From Clostridiales bacterium (GTDB taxonomy: Bacteria; Bacillota; Clostridia; Lachnospirales; Lachnospiraceae): DNA of 64,000 nucleotides. Location of the stretch: the NCBI GenBank assembly GCA_015655075.1, contig JAATFT010000019.1, positions 83,740 through 147,739 on the forward strand, written 5' to 3'. A program made the translations under genes and the position numbers. Positions 8,319 through 17,694 of this stretch are shown here, piece by piece; the first letter of the stretch is position 1; every line of letters begins with the position of its first letter. The notes beneath the pieces are model-generated. The model saw only the letters and a program-made list of their open reading frames with translations. It did no database searches and was not told where the DNA came from.

Positions 8319-8636
8319 TTAATAAGACAGCTTTTCAACGGGTATGATAAAAGCTATGCCCGTGTTCGGCTTGTCAAAGTTAAATTTTCTAAGCAGCATA
8401 TCGAGCACGGCATCGGATTTTTCACCCGGCAACAGGCAGGTTATCACCACTTTGTTCTCTTCCGGCACAAGCCCCAGCATATCCCTAAGATAGCCTAATT
8501 TGGCAGAGCCTTTACCGTATACAATATTTATGAGCCGTCCGCCCGATTCCGACAGCGCATCTAAAAGCGCGTCTTTATGCTTTCTTCCGGCTATCAATGT
8601 TAAAAATTCTATACAGCATGGAACATCATTCGTCAC
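8319..8636 (-). CDS. P-II-like (GlnB fold) protein
   Basis: A 105-residue P-II-fold protein (EFLTLIAGRKHKDALLDALSESGGRLINIVYGKGS ... TGIAFIIPVEKLSY). The start is set at GTG 8636, which has GGAGGAG seven bases upstream and overlaps the end of the DUF1538 gene by 11 bases. A longer frame to 8744 would run through that gene without a ribosome-binding site. Like its neighbour it lacks a standard Tyr-bearing T-loop. The overlap suggests translational coupling and a stoichiometric complex with the membrane protein. Confidence 0.75.
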   Translation of the reverse strand: MTNDVPCCIEFLTLIAGRKHKDALLDALSESGGRLINIVYGKGSAKLGYLRDMLGLVPEENKVVITCLLPGEKSDAVLDMLLRKFNFDKPNTGIAFIIPVEKLSY

Positions 8637-10323
8637 TATATTTCTCCTCCGTAAATATATTCTGGTAATCGATTTCACTATTTTCAATATCATTTGCTCC
8701 GTCATCTTCTGCATACGCATTAGCGGAAACTTCGTCATTAACACTTTCTACACCAGACCTGCTGCCAGCATCTTCCACATGCGCATTAGCCAGTTCCTCA
8801 ATGTCCGCAAACTCGGTCTCTGCCATAAGTTTTTGTTCTTTTCTAAGCCGCATGTCATAAATCATGCCTAATGCCTGCACAGCGATTAAGGGCGTAACCG
8901 AAATAAAAGCTATTATTCCGAATCCATTTGTTAAAACCGATTGAGCACCCGGACCGACTGCTTCAGCCACAGCCTGTGCAGCCCCGAGTGTAAGCGGGGT
9001 CAAAAATGCAGAAGTTAACGCACCTCCTGTGACACCGCCCGAATCAAATGCCAGTCCAACGAAAAGCTTAGACGTAAATTTCATCATGATTAGTGCAACG
9101 GCGTAAAGCGGAACCAAAAACCAGAGAATGTTTATCTGCGTTAAAATTTTTACCATGGAAATCAGCGCTGCAAAACCTATACCTATCGCAAGCGTTATGC
9201 GTATCGTTATTTTTTTGATGTGTCCGTTGGTTATTTCTTCAAGCTGCTCACCCAGCACGGTGACGGCCGGCTCCGATAACGTTATCGCGATGCCGAGCAC
9301 AAACCCAACTATAAGCAGCAGCCATTTAAACCAACCGGGGCGGGCAGAATCCAAAAATATTTCGCCGATATATTTTCCGGCGAATGCGAAGCCAAAGTCA
9401 ATTCCCGACAAGAAGATAAGCAAGCCGACATATACGGAAATCGCGCCGAGCAATATTATGATAAGTTCTTTTTTAGGAAGCTTGATCAGCAAAAATTGAA
9501 ACGGCAGAAACACAATAACAACCGGGAAAAGCGCAAGCGCAACCCCGCCCATATTTGAAATAATGATTTCGCTCAAGCTTTCTGCCGCCCCCGGGTCATA
9601 TACTTCGGCAGGCGGAATTATGCCGCCGTACATCGCCCTCAAAATTATTCCGTAAATAAACAGAGCCAATATAGGCCCTACAGATGCAAGCCCTATTATT
9701 CCGAAAGTATCTTCGTTGGTTTTATGTTTTGACATCGTGCCTGAAATGCCCATACCGAGCGCCAGTATAAACGGTACCGAAACATCACCCGTGGTTGCGC
9801 CGCTACCATCGAAGGCCAACGCAATAAATTGCTCGGGAACAAAAATAATCGTAAGAAATATTATGATGTAGAGTGCCGTTAAAACGATCTTGATATTCAG
9901 GTCTTTCATAATTCTGAACAGCGAGAACCCGACCATCACTCCTATTCCCGCACCCATTATCCATACGAACAGCATTTCGTTTACAAATGGCATTATCATG
10001 TGGGTCTGTCTGGCCAATACCGACAAAGCAGGCTCGGCAACCGTCGCAAGGAGTCCGAACACAAAGCCGAAAAAGATTATAAAAACAACTTTTTTCAGCT
10101 TTATCAGCGAACTTCCCACCAGTTTACCGATAGGCAAAATACTGATATTGAGTCCATCCAGAAACAACGACTGTCCCACAACTACGCCTACATAACCAGC
10201 AATTAGCTTCACATAATCGGATGAATTTTCCATAGGCGCCACAAAACCGCAGACAATTATTATAATCGCTGCGAGTGGAAGTGACGATAATACGGTTTCT
10301 TTTAGTGTGTTGATAATCTTCAT
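8626..10323 (-). CDS. DUF1538 family multi-spanning membrane protein
   Basis: A 565-residue integral membrane protein made of two homologous halves. Each half has an (A/S)EPA motif (GLLATVAEPALSVLARQ and AITLSEPAVTVLGEQLEE) and a GG-rich loop (AFDGSGATTGDVSVPF and AFDSGGVTGGALTSAF), the hallmarks of duplicated DUF1538 proteins. About 12 or more membrane segments are evident. The C-terminal ~65 residues are acidic and soluble. Two P-II-like genes follow and overlap it. It is probably an ion or small-molecule transporter under P-II-type control; the substrate is unknown. ATG 10323 has no visible ribosome-binding site but lies about 7 bases from a good -10 box, suggesting a leaderless mRNA. A GTG at 10362 is the alternative. 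Confidence 0.8.
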   Translation of the reverse strand: MKIINTLKETVLSSLPLAAIIIIVCGFVAPMENSSDYVKLIAGYVGVVVGQSLFLDGLNISILPIGKLVGSSLIKLKKVVFIIFFGFVFGLLATVAEPALSVLARQTHMIMPFVNEMLFVWIMGAGIGVMVGFSLFRIMKDLNIKIVLTALYIIIFLTIIFVPEQFIALAFDGSGATTGDVSVPFILALGMGISGTMSKHKTNEDTFGIIGLASVGPILALFIYGIILRAMYGGIIPPAEVYDPGAAESLSEIIISNMGGVALALFPVVIVFLPFQFLLIKLPKKELIIILLGAISVYVGLLIFLSGIDFGFAFAGKYIGEIFLDSARPGWFKWLLLIVGFVLGIAITLSEPAVTVLGEQLEEITNGHIKKITIRITLAIGIGFAALISMVKILTQINILWFLVPLYAVALIMMKFTSKLFVGLAFDSGGVTGGALTSAFLTPLTLGAAQAVAEAVGPGAQSVLTNGFGIIAFISVTPLIAVQALGMIYDMRLRKEQKLMAETEFADIEELANAHVEDAGSRSGVESVNDEVSANAYAEDDGANDIENSEIDYQNIFTEEKYSDE

Positions 10324-10329
10324 GACTTT

Positions 10330-10358
10330 ATTATATAATAGTTGCCTAAGTATTACAA
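10330..10358 (-). promoter_or_regulatory. Promoter of the DUF1538/P-II operon (apparently leaderless)
   Basis: Minus strand: TTGTAA (10353-10358), 17-base spacer, TATAAT (10330-10335). Only six bases (AAAGTC) separate the -10 box from the ATG at 10323, so transcription would begin at or next to the start codon. Confidence 0.6.
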
Positions 10359-10418
10359 CCACTTTTTGTCACAAAACTGAAAATTATTGTTTACCTGTGT
10401 GAATATCACCATCTATTT

Positions 10419-10604
10419 ATGATGAATACGTGCGCGCTGAATTGGATCTTGGTGATTCTGGTTATGGGCATGATTTTGGGGGCTATTGATGCTATCCGGT
10501 ACGGCGTGGGTGATTTGACTTATGTGATAAGCGATGCCCTTTCCGAAGGCATTTCTTTCGGGCTATCCACTGCTTTTCACGCTCTTTTTGGCTTTAACAT
10601 CTAA
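10419..10604 (+). CDS. Possible small membrane peptide or gene fragment
   Basis: A 61-residue frame with one clear hydrophobic segment (WILVILVMGMILGAI) followed by an amphipathic stretch (YGVGDLTYVISDALSEGISF). The composition looks protein-like, but no ribosome-binding site precedes either ATG. It may be a remnant of a longer membrane protein. I do not recognise the family. Confidence 0.3.
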   Translation: MMNTCALNWILVILVMGMILGAIDAIRYGVGDLTYVISDALSEGISFGLSTAFHALFGFNI

Positions 10605-10657
10605 CTTGACCAGCCTTTCACCGGCAAGCTGATGACAGCTTTCAGAACACACGACTT

Positions 10658-11098
10658 TCACCCGTTATTGGGATTTGTGGCAATACCGTCTTTTAGGGTA
10701 TGCCATCCCAGGACTGCACATTTAACCCTGGCAGGCATGTGGGAAATATCTTTAAGAGCAATCGCATCCTCTAAAATCTCCAATTTCTCTTCATCCGTTA
10801 TTTCATGTTTTATCATTCCGAAAAATGTATCGGCAAGTTTTACCGCTTCTTCCACCGATTTCCCTTTAATTAAATCAATCATAATGGATGTTGAGGCTTG
10901 TGAGATGGCGCATCCTCTTCCGGTATAACCGGCATCTTCAATTACTCCGTCTGTCATTCGCAGTTCTAATTCAATTTCATCACCGCAGCTGGGATTTACC
11001 CCGTTAAGTCTTACCGTAGGGTTTGTGATAGGATGCTTATTCCGTTTGGAATTAAGGTGTTCCTGTAAAACCTCCGTATAGATTTGCTCAATTCCCAT
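10658..11098 (-). CDS. sufU: SufU iron-sulfur scaffold / sulfur acceptor
   Basis: IscU-fold zinc protein that takes persulfide sulfur from SufS in the SUF pathway of Gram-positives. The three conserved Cys are present in NPSCGDEIEL, GRGCAISQAST and VKCAVLGWH, with the Asp of CGD. The 146-residue length is typical. ATG 11098 overlaps the end of sufS by 11 bases, with GGAGG inside sufS. It is the last gene of sufC-B-D-S-U. Confidence 0.93.
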   Translation of the reverse strand: MGIEQIYTEVLQEHLNSKRNKHPITNPTVRLNGVNPSCGDEIELELRMTDGVIEDAGYTGRGCAISQASTSIMIDLIKGKSVEEAVKLADTFFGMIKHEITDEEKLEILEDAIALKDISHMPARVKCAVLGWHTLKDGIATNPNNG

Positions 11099-12317
11099 AT
11101 CCCAGCCACCTCCTGACTTTCTTTAAACTGTGAATAAAAGTGTCGATATCTTCTATCGTGTTGTAAAAATAAAAACTAGCTCTGCAGGTCGCCGCCACAT
11201 CCATATAGTTCATAAGAGGCTGCGCGCAATGATGCCCCGCCCTTATGGCAATACCATCCGCATCCAGGATAGAAGACGTATCATGGGGATGCACTCCCTC
11301 CACATTAAAGGAAATAACACCGCATCTGTCCCTTCCGGCTTTTGTTTCCCCGTATACCACAACATCCGGAATCTGGGATAATTCTTTTAAGGCATGATCC
11401 CTTAATTCTTCCTCTATGTTTTGAATCGTGTCATATCCCACCTGATTAATATATCTAATTGCTTCCGCCAGCCCCACCGCACCGCCGACATTGGGGGTTC
11501 CTGCTTCAAATTTATTGGGAAGAGGCGCAAAGGTTGCTTCCTGTTCATAAACATATTCAATCATCTCTCCCCCGGTAAGAAAGGGCGGCATATTATCTAA
11601 TAATTCCTCTTTCCCGTACAATACACCGATTCCCATAGGCGCTAACATCTTATGTCCGGAAAAGACCAGAAAATCCACATCCCATTGTTTCACATCCACC
11701 GGATAATGGGGTATACCCTGGGCCGTGTCCACAATCACCACGGCACCCACACTATGGGCCTTTTGAATTATTTTTTCAATGGGATAAACGGTCCCCAGCA
11801 CATTGGATACATGGGCGATGGAAACAATTTTAGTACGTTCGGTTATTTTATTTTCAATATCTTCCTCCAACAGATAGCCGTTTTTATCCAAATAAAGATA
11901 AGAGAGTACCGCCCCCTTTTCTTTGACCAACTGCTGCCAGGGAAGAATATTGCTATGGTGTTCGGATATGGGTATCACAATCTCGTCACCGGCTTTCAAA
12001 ACCGACCTGCCATAACTGTATGCAATTAAATTTAAAGCTTCCGTCGAATTTCTGGTAAATATGATCTCCTTTGAGCTCTTTGCATTGATAAATTCTGCCG
12101 TGATACTTCGTGCTTCTTCATAAGCATCCGTTGCCGCCACACTTAATTGGTACAATCCCCTGTATGGATTGGCATTTTGTTTTCTATAATAATCCTCCAC
12201 TGCCTTTATAACGGAGTCCGGTTTCTGGCTTGTTGCAGCATTATCCAGATAGACAAGAGGTTTGTTATTAAATGTACTGTCAAGTATAGGAAAATCTTTT
12301 CTAAATGGATTTGACAT
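11088..12317 (-). CDS. sufS: Cysteine desulfurase SufS
   Basis: PLP enzyme that removes sulfur from cysteine as a persulfide and passes it to SufU. The 409-residue protein shows the PLP lysine in VFSGHKMLAPMGIG and the catalytic Cys in RAGHHCAQPLM. Aminotransferase class V signatures (RNSTEALNLIAYSYG, PISEHHSNILPW) are clear. It overlaps sufD by 17 bases at its start and sufU by 11 at its end, consistent with tight coupling. Confidence 0.95.
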   Translation of the reverse strand: MSNPFRKDFPILDSTFNNKPLVYLDNAATSQKPDSVIKAVEDYYRKQNANPYRGLYQLSVAATDAYEEARSITAEFINAKSSKEIIFTRNSTEALNLIAYSYGRSVLKAGDEIVIPISEHHSNILPWQQLVKEKGAVLSYLYLDKNGYLLEEDIENKITERTKIVSIAHVSNVLGTVYPIEKIIQKAHSVGAVVIVDTAQGIPHYPVDVKQWDVDFLVFSGHKMLAPMGIGVLYGKEELLDNMPPFLTGGEMIEYVYEQEATFAPLPNKFEAGTPNVGGAVGLAEAIRYINQVGYDTIQNIEEELRDHALKELSQIPDVVVYGETKAGRDRCGVISFNVEGVHPHDTSSILDADGIAIRAGHHCAQPLMNYMDVAATCRASFYFYNTIEDIDTFIHSLKKVRRWLGYGN

Positions 12318-13407
12318 GACTTAACCTCTCTTTCACATAATCTGCTATTTCCGTCTGCAAAGAAGAGTATGGTATTCTGCTAATAGCAGGCTGGAACCAG
12401 GCTTCCACCATCATCTTCTTTGCAGACAGTTCATCCAGCCCCCTGGACATCATATAAAACAACTTATCTTCATCTATTTTACCGCTGTTGGCGGCATGTT
12501 TTCCTTCCACATCGTCTTCTCCACACAGGATTAACGGCGCCGAAACATCTTTAATTCCCGAATTGAATAACAAGATATATTCACCTTCCGCACCCACCGC
12601 ACCTTCCGCGCCCTTTTTAAAGTCCAGGGTACCTCTGAATACCTTGCTGCTTTTATCCATTAATGCTCCGTTAAGATTCATGTTACTATGCGTCTGCCTG
12701 CCATAATGATTCACTACATAATTAAAATCCAGGGAACGGCTGCCATCTCCAAAGTATATAGTGTTAATGTCTATTATGCTGTTATTCCCTGTTAAATCGG
12801 CACGTAATCCGTTAATCGTTTTAAATCCGCCCAATTCCCCCTGAACCAGATTAACTTTAGAGCCTTCTGAAAGCTTTGCACCGATATTATTTAAATGAAT
12901 GGATTTTTCATTCATAAGCTGGATCTGAATTAAGTTTATAACGGCGTTTTTCCCCGTATAAAGATAGGATAAACCACTGTGAAACGCCGGACATTTTTCC
13001 TCTGAACGGTACGTTATCACCACCGTTATTTCGCTGTTATCTTCCGCAATAATGTGATTCAGCTCTACAGCCGCAGGATTATCTTCATCTAAATTATACT
13101 CCAAATATACAGGCTCTTTTATATTCATACCCGCCGGCACCCTTACGGACATGCCGCAGTTGCTGTATTCTTTTGTAAAATCAACCGCTTCCTCTCCAAT
13201 GCCGGTATTTACAGATGAAAATAAATCCCTGTCACTGTCATCCGATTTTAATGCTATATTATTTAGTAATGCCCCGTCCGATTTTACAGGATTTTTTGTA
13301 TACGGCTTTATATCCGGTATGGCCTCCTGTATGGACGTATCGTTAACTCCCAGCCAGCTCCAGGTTCTAACCGGAAGTACATTTATTTTATTTAATTCCA
13401 AATTCAT
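12301..13407 (-). CDS. sufD: SufD subunit of the SufBCD Fe-S assembly complex
   Basis: Beta-helix partner of SufB in the SufBC2D scaffold. The 368-residue length and the C-terminal conserved region (GEDDVEGKHAANSGKIDEDKLFYMMSRGLDELSAKKMM) are diagnostic; the His of KHAAN matches the conserved SufD residue. ATG 13407 has AAGGAG upstream. The gap to sufB contains two copies of GGATRAGTTCCCATGG. Confidence 0.93.
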   Translation of the reverse strand: MNLELNKINVLPVRTWSWLGVNDTSIQEAIPDIKPYTKNPVKSDGALLNNIALKSDDSDRDLFSSVNTGIGEEAVDFTKEYSNCGMSVRVPAGMNIKEPVYLEYNLDEDNPAAVELNHIIAEDNSEITVVITYRSEEKCPAFHSGLSYLYTGKNAVINLIQIQLMNEKSIHLNNIGAKLSEGSKVNLVQGELGGFKTINGLRADLTGNNSIIDINTIYFGDGSRSLDFNYVVNHYGRQTHSNMNLNGALMDKSSKVFRGTLDFKKGAEGAVGAEGEYILLFNSGIKDVSAPLILCGEDDVEGKHAANSGKIDEDKLFYMMSRGLDELSAKKMMVEAWFQPAISRIPYSSLQTEIADYVKERLSHVKSI

Positions 13408-13425
13408 GTCCCAATCTCCTTTTTA

Positions 13426-13491
13426 TCAAAATGAACTTCCATGGGAACTTATCCCATAGAAATATATCCCCATGGGAACTCATCCTATACT
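13426..13491 (-). repeat. Direct repeat pair between sufB and sufD
   Basis: On the minus strand GGATGAGTTCCCATGG and GGATAAGTTCCCATGG (15 of 16 identical) lie about 36 bases apart (start to start) in the 72-base sufB-sufD gap. The role is unknown; it could be a duplicated sufD 5' region. Confidence 0.45.
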
Positions 13492-14895
13492 TCCTTCCAT
13501 TTCCAATTGTATTAAGTGGTTCATCTCAACCGCATATTCCAAAGGCAGCTCCTTGGCAATGGGCTCTGCGAACCCGTTTACTATCATAGCCTTTGCTTCC
13601 ATTTCGTCCATGCCGCGGCTCATAAGGTAAAATATGGCATTATCGCTGATTCTTCCGATTTTAGCTTCGTGTCCCATATCGACTTCATCCGTGCGGACAT
13701 CCATAACCGGTATGGTATCGGAACGGGAATTGTCATCTAACATCAGGGATTCACAGGATACGGAGGATTTAGTGTGAACTGCGGCACTTTCTACATTAAT
13801 CGAACTCCGGAAGGTACAGCACCCTCCGTCCTTGGATATGGATTTGGCATCTATATGAGATGACGTGTGAGGTGCACCGTGTACTACCTTAAGACCGGTG
13901 TCCAGATTCTGTCCTCCCCCGGCAAAAGTAATACCGGTATACTCCATTTTGGAATATTCCCCCTTTAATATAGTCGAGGGAAAGAGATATGACACATGGG
14001 AGCCAAAGGAACCGGTTACCCATTCCATAGCTCCTCCTTTTTCCACCGAAGCAATTTTTGTATTTAAATTGTACATATTTTTAGACCAGTTTTCTATCGT
14101 TGAATATCTTAATCTGGCGTTTTCCCCAACGTATAATTCCACACATCCGGCATGGAGATTGGCCACATTATACTTGGGTGCGGAGCAGCCTTCAATAAAA
14201 TGCAGATTTGCACCCTTGTCGACTATAATTAAAGTATGCTCAAACTGCCCCGCGCCGGGGGCATTGAGACGGAAATAGGACTGCAGCGGTATTTCCACGG
14301 ATACGCCGGGGGGCACATATACAAATGAGCCGCCAGACCATACGGCGCCATGAAGGGCCGCAAATTTATGAGCTTTAGGAGTAATCAGCTTCATGAAATG
14401 TTCCTTCACCATATCCTCGTATTCGCGGAGCGCGCTTTCCATATCCGTATAAATTACTCCCAACCTTTTTACTTCTTCCTTTATATTATGATAGACCACC
14501 TCTGAATCGTACTGGGCGCCCACACCGGCCAGGGAAGTCCTCTCCGCCTCCGGTATACCCAGCCGTTCAAAGGTATTCTTTATGTCCTCCGGAACCTCAT
14601 CCCAGCTTGCCTGCATCTTAGTATTGGGGCGTATATAAGTCACAATATTGTTCATATCCAATCCGTCCAGACTAGGGCCCCACTTGGGAAGCTCCAGACT
14701 ATTATAGACCTTCAGGGCATTCTGCCTGAATTCCCTCATCCACTTCGGATCATTCTTTTCCAGGGATATTGTATTTACAATTCCGAAGTTAAGTCCTTTT
14801 TCTGTTAAAAAAGAGGCGTTCACCTTATCCTTTATATCATAAATACTGCGGTCTATATCCTCAACATAAGTTTTATTTCTTTCTGTCCCTTCCAT
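13480..14895 (-). CDS. sufB: SufB subunit of the SufBCD Fe-S assembly complex
   Basis: Core scaffold on which the nascent Fe-S cluster is built. A 471-residue SufB with conserved blocks TYIRPNTKMQASWDEVPEDI, VWSGGSFVYVPPGV, NLHAGCVELYVGENA, SSHIDAKSISKDGG and EAKIGRISDNAIFYLMSRG. ATG 14895 follows AAGGAGG. It sits between sufC and sufD as in other Firmicute suf operons. Confidence 0.96.
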   Translation of the reverse strand: MEGTERNKTYVEDIDRSIYDIKDKVNASFLTEKGLNFGIVNTISLEKNDPKWMREFRQNALKVYNSLELPKWGPSLDGLDMNNIVTYIRPNTKMQASWDEVPEDIKNTFERLGIPEAERTSLAGVGAQYDSEVVYHNIKEEVKRLGVIYTDMESALREYEDMVKEHFMKLITPKAHKFAALHGAVWSGGSFVYVPPGVSVEIPLQSYFRLNAPGAGQFEHTLIIVDKGANLHFIEGCSAPKYNVANLHAGCVELYVGENARLRYSTIENWSKNMYNLNTKIASVEKGGAMEWVTGSFGSHVSYLFPSTILKGEYSKMEYTGITFAGGGQNLDTGLKVVHGAPHTSSHIDAKSISKDGGCCTFRSSINVESAAVHTKSSVSCESLMLDDNSRSDTIPVMDVRTDEVDMGHEAKIGRISDNAIFYLMSRGMDEMEAKAMIVNGFAEPIAKELPLEYAVEMNHLIQLEMEGSIG

Positions 14896-14908
14896 GCTGC
14901 TGCCTCCT

Positions 14909-15661
14909 TCAATGTACTATTTTTGGTATGAAATCCCGGAAGCCGGAGATATTTATCTGCTCTATCAAAGAAGCATCCCCTGATTTTACAATTCTGCCGC
15001 TTTGCAATATGTGCACCCGGTCTATCGGCAGATATTCCAGTATTTTTGTATTATGTGTTATAATGATAAGAGAATTATTTTTATTCTTAAATGCCTCTAC
15101 CCCTTTTGATACAATTTTAACGGAATCCACATCCAGCCCCGAATCAGTTTCATCCAGGATTGCCAGCTTGGGCTCCAATACAAGCATCTGCAGGATCTCC
15201 GATTTTTTCTTCTCCCCGCCGGAAAATCCAACATTTAAGTATCTGGAAGCATAATCCTTATCCATATTCAAAGTTTCCATGGCCTTATACAATTCCTTTT
15301 TGTAGGCGAATACCTTCACGGGTTTGCCGGTAAGTGCCAATCTGGAGGACCTTAAGAAATTCTCAAGAGTAACGCCGGGCACTTCCTCCGGATTCTGAAA
15401 AGATAAAAATATTCCCTTCTTAGCCCTTACATCTGCTTTTTCCTGTGTAATATCCTCTCCCTCAAATAAAATGCTTCCTTCCTCTATGGAATATCCCGGA
15501 TGTCCCATAATGGCATAGCCCAAGGTTGATTTTCCCGCACCGTTGGGCCCCATAATTACATGTACTTCCCCCTGATTAACAGATAAATTTAAATTATTTA
15601 ATATCATTTTATCCTCTGCATAAACCTGCAGATTATTAACTTCCAACATTTTATTTGACAT
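14909..15661 (-). CDS. sufC: SufC ATPase of the SufBCD complex
   Basis: ABC-type cytosolic ATPase that drives conformational change of SufBD. Walker A GPNGAGKSTLGYAIMG, signature SGGEKKKSEIL, Walker B LAILDETDSGLDVD and the switch His (ITHNTKIL) are all present. The 250-residue length is normal. ATG 15661 has a GGGG/AAGG-type site upstream; an internal ATG at 15649 is possible. It is the first gene of the operon, with a long 5' leader. Confidence 0.95.
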   Translation of the reverse strand: MSNKMLEVNNLQVYAEDKMILNNLNLSVNQGEVHVIMGPNGAGKSTLGYAIMGHPGYSIEEGSILFEGEDITQEKADVRAKKGIFLSFQNPEEVPGVTLENFLRSSRLALTGKPVKVFAYKKELYKAMETLNMDKDYASRYLNVGFSGGEKKKSEILQMLVLEPKLAILDETDSGLDVDSVKIVSKGVEAFKNKNNSLIIITHNTKILEYLPIDRVHILQSGRIVKSGDASLIEQINISGFRDFIPKIVH

Positions 15662-15714
15662 TCCTTTTCCCCTTGCCCTTTCTGTATAAATAATTTAAGC
15701 GGATTTTATATCAT

Positions 15715-15785
15715 GAACATAAAGCGTGTTCATGATCTTTCACTACGCTCGGAATTTGCAAGCAAGCTTGCAATTCCTCGTTCCG
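15715..15785 (-). promoter_or_regulatory. Structured leader in the suf operon 5' UTR
   Basis: Between the suf promoter and sufC lie two hairpins: GGAATTGCAAGC/GCTTGCAAATTCC and ATGAACA/TGTTCAT (around the loop CGCTTTA). The leader is about 180 bases. No known riboswitch is recognised. It could equally be a dispersed palindromic repeat. Confidence 0.4.
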
Positions 15786-15849
15786 CATTCATTATATCAT
15801 AAAGTCTTTTAAATCTTACTAAAAATTAATTCCTAGTAATTTAATCCCT

Positions 15850-15878
15850 ATTATAATACTCGGATATAATTAATGCAA
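15850..15878 (-). promoter_or_regulatory. suf operon promoter
   Basis: Minus strand: TTGCAT (15873-15878), exactly 17-base spacer, consensus TATAAT (15850-15855). Transcription would start near 15843, leaving about 180 bases of leader before sufC. Confidence 0.75.
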
Positions 15879-16147
15879 GAGTGTAATCAAAAAATCTTTA
15901 AATTCAGCTGCCGGTTTCCTTTCCCGGGTACCGGCAATAACCAGATTCCAAACGCAAGTTAAGTAATACCTCAAAAGCTAAGGCAATAAATTGAAATTGA
16001 ATAGGAGATTTACGGAACTTTCTATTTGATAAAAAATCCCTCGGAATAATCTTGCCATACGGGAATAAAAGAAGTAAAATAAAAAAGGTATTTAAAAGTA
16101 ATTATGGTAACTATTAAGTTTAATAAAAAATTACAGGAGGTTATATT
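15879..16147. other. Divergent suf-gpmA intergenic region
   Basis: No gene seen between the divergent sufC and gpmA. A/T-rich DNA upstream of gpmA must carry its promoter, but no clear -35/-10 pair stands out. Confidence 0.4.
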
Positions 16148-16891
16148 ATGAAACTGGTTGTAATCAGACATGGTGAAAGTGAATGGAATAAATTGAATCT
16201 TTTTACCGGCTGGAGGGATGTGGATCTTTCCCCGAAAGGCAGAAATGAAGCAATGGAAGCCGGAAAGCTTTTAAAGGAAAATAACTTTGATTTTGATATC
16301 TGTTACACTTCTTATTTAAAAAGAGCCATTCATACTTTAAATTATGTTTTGGATGAGATGGATTTGGCCTGGCTGCCTGTCGTTAAAACCTGGAAGTTAA
16401 ACGAACGGCATTACGGTGCCCTTCAGGGTCTGAATAAATCGGAAACCGCTAAAAAATATGGGGAAGAACAGGTAAAAATCTGGAGGCGTTCCTTTGATGT
16501 CCGCCCGCCGGAATTATCCCCCGAAGATGAACAAAATCCCCGGAATCAGACGCAATACCGGGAATTCGACAAGGCTGAGCTTCCATTATGTGAAAGTCTT
16601 AAGGATACCATTGCCCGGGTAATACCCTATTATAACGGTGTAATTAAAAAAGATATACTGGCCGGAAAAAGGGTCTTGATTGCAGCCCATGGCAATTCCA
16701 TCCGTTCCCTGGTTAAATATCTGGACAATCTCTCGGAAGAAGAAATCACCGAGGTAAATATTCCAACCGGTATTCCTCTGGTTTATGAGTTTGATGCTGA
16801 TTTTAAAGTTATAAATAAGTATTATCTGGGGAACCAGGAAGCAATTAAAGCCCAGATGGAGCAGGTCGCAAAGCAGGGAAAAGCAAATTAA
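16148..16891 (+). CDS. gpmA: 2,3-bisphosphoglycerate-dependent phosphoglycerate mutase
   Basis: Interconverts 3- and 2-phosphoglycerate in glycolysis through a phospho-histidine. Key residues are the phosphoryl His in [26 protein letters not shown] with the acid/base Glu, and [10 protein letters not shown] with the second His. The 247-residue length is typical of the dPGM family. ATG 16148 follows AGGAGG. It lies divergently to the suf operon. Confidence 0.96.
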   Translation: MKLVVIRHGESEWNKLNLFTGWRDVDLSPKGRNEAMEAGKLLKENNFDFDICYTSYLKRAIHTLNYVLDEMDLAWLPVVKTWKLNERHYGALQGLNKSETAKKYGEEQVKIWRRSFDVRPPELSPEDEQNPRNQTQYREFDKAELPLCESLKDTIARVIPYYNGVIKKDILAGKRVLIAAHGNSIRSLVKYLDNLSEEEITEVNIPTGIPLVYEFDADFKVINKYYLGNQEAIKAQMEQVAKQGKAN

Positions 16892-16975
16892 TCACGTTTT
16901 GGTTTTTTACCGATTTCTGTATCAGAAATCAATTGCTTTCATATAATAACTAAAAAGAATAAAGGGTGAAATTGT

Positions 16976-17566
16976 ATGTCATTTAACAACAACATTTTAT
17001 CCAACTGCAAAAATCAAATCAGTGTATTTAATATTTTCCGTAAATTATGGGAACAGCATGTGTTTTGGACTAGAGCATTTATTATAAGTACCGCGTCCGG
17101 CCTTAATGATCTGGACCTGGTTACAGAGAGACTTCTTCGTAACCCCACTGATTTCGCATCGGCACTTAAAAATTTTTACGGCGGCGAAAAGGCCAGAGCT
17201 TTCGAAACTCTGCTCAAAGAACATCTTTTAATAGCCGCAAGCTTAGTAAACAATACCAAGGCCGGGAACGTAGAAGCCGCATATGAAGACAGAAGAAAAT
17301 GGCATAAGAATGCGGATGAATTATCTGTGTTTCTCGGGGAAATAAATCCCCACTGGTCCTCCAGGCAATTCCGCTCCCTTTTTTACGAGCATCTTAAAAT
17401 GACCGAAGACGAAGCCGTATACCGCCTTAACGTGAAATATGCCTCCGATATAGCATTATTTGATTCCATAGAAAATCATGCGCTGCAAATAGCCGACTTT
17501 ATGGCCTATGGCATTCTAAATCAGTTTTATTTAACTCCTGGCAGTAATGTCAGGCGGCAATATTGA
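16976..17566 (+). CDS. Conserved hypothetical protein of unknown function
   Basis: A 196-residue, mostly helical protein with no signal peptide or membrane segment. Recognisable blocks are FRKLWEQHVFWTRAFIISTASGLNDLDLVTERLLRNP, FYGGEKARAFETLLKEHLLIAASLV and YEHLKMTEDEAVYRLN. From memory, related clostridial proteins are sometimes labelled acetylglutamate kinase, but no kinase motif (glycine-rich nucleotide loop) is visible, so I do not adopt that name. ATG 16976 has AAGGG nine bases upstream. A small hairpin (GATTTCTG/CAGAAATC) separates it from gpmA. Confidence 0.7.
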   Translation: MSFNNNILSNCKNQISVFNIFRKLWEQHVFWTRAFIISTASGLNDLDLVTERLLRNPTDFASALKNFYGGEKARAFETLLKEHLLIAASLVNNTKAGNVEAAYEDRRKWHKNADELSVFLGEINPHWSSRQFRSLFYEHLKMTEDEAVYRLNVKYASDIALFDSIENHALQIADFMAYGILNQFYLTPGSNVRRQY

Positions 17567-17694
17567 ACATAACTACTTACCACTACTTACCCTATTTGGG
17601 GTTGTATTTTCAAAACCTATGGGACTTAAGAAGAGATCTTTCCAATATTCTTCTTACTTGGATAGCCACGGAATAAAAGCCAAAAATAACTGTC

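Noticed and set aside
16976..17566. Acetylglutamate kinase label for the protein after gpmA
   Set aside because: I recall this label on similar proteins, but no amino-acid-kinase glycine loop or substrate motifs are present.
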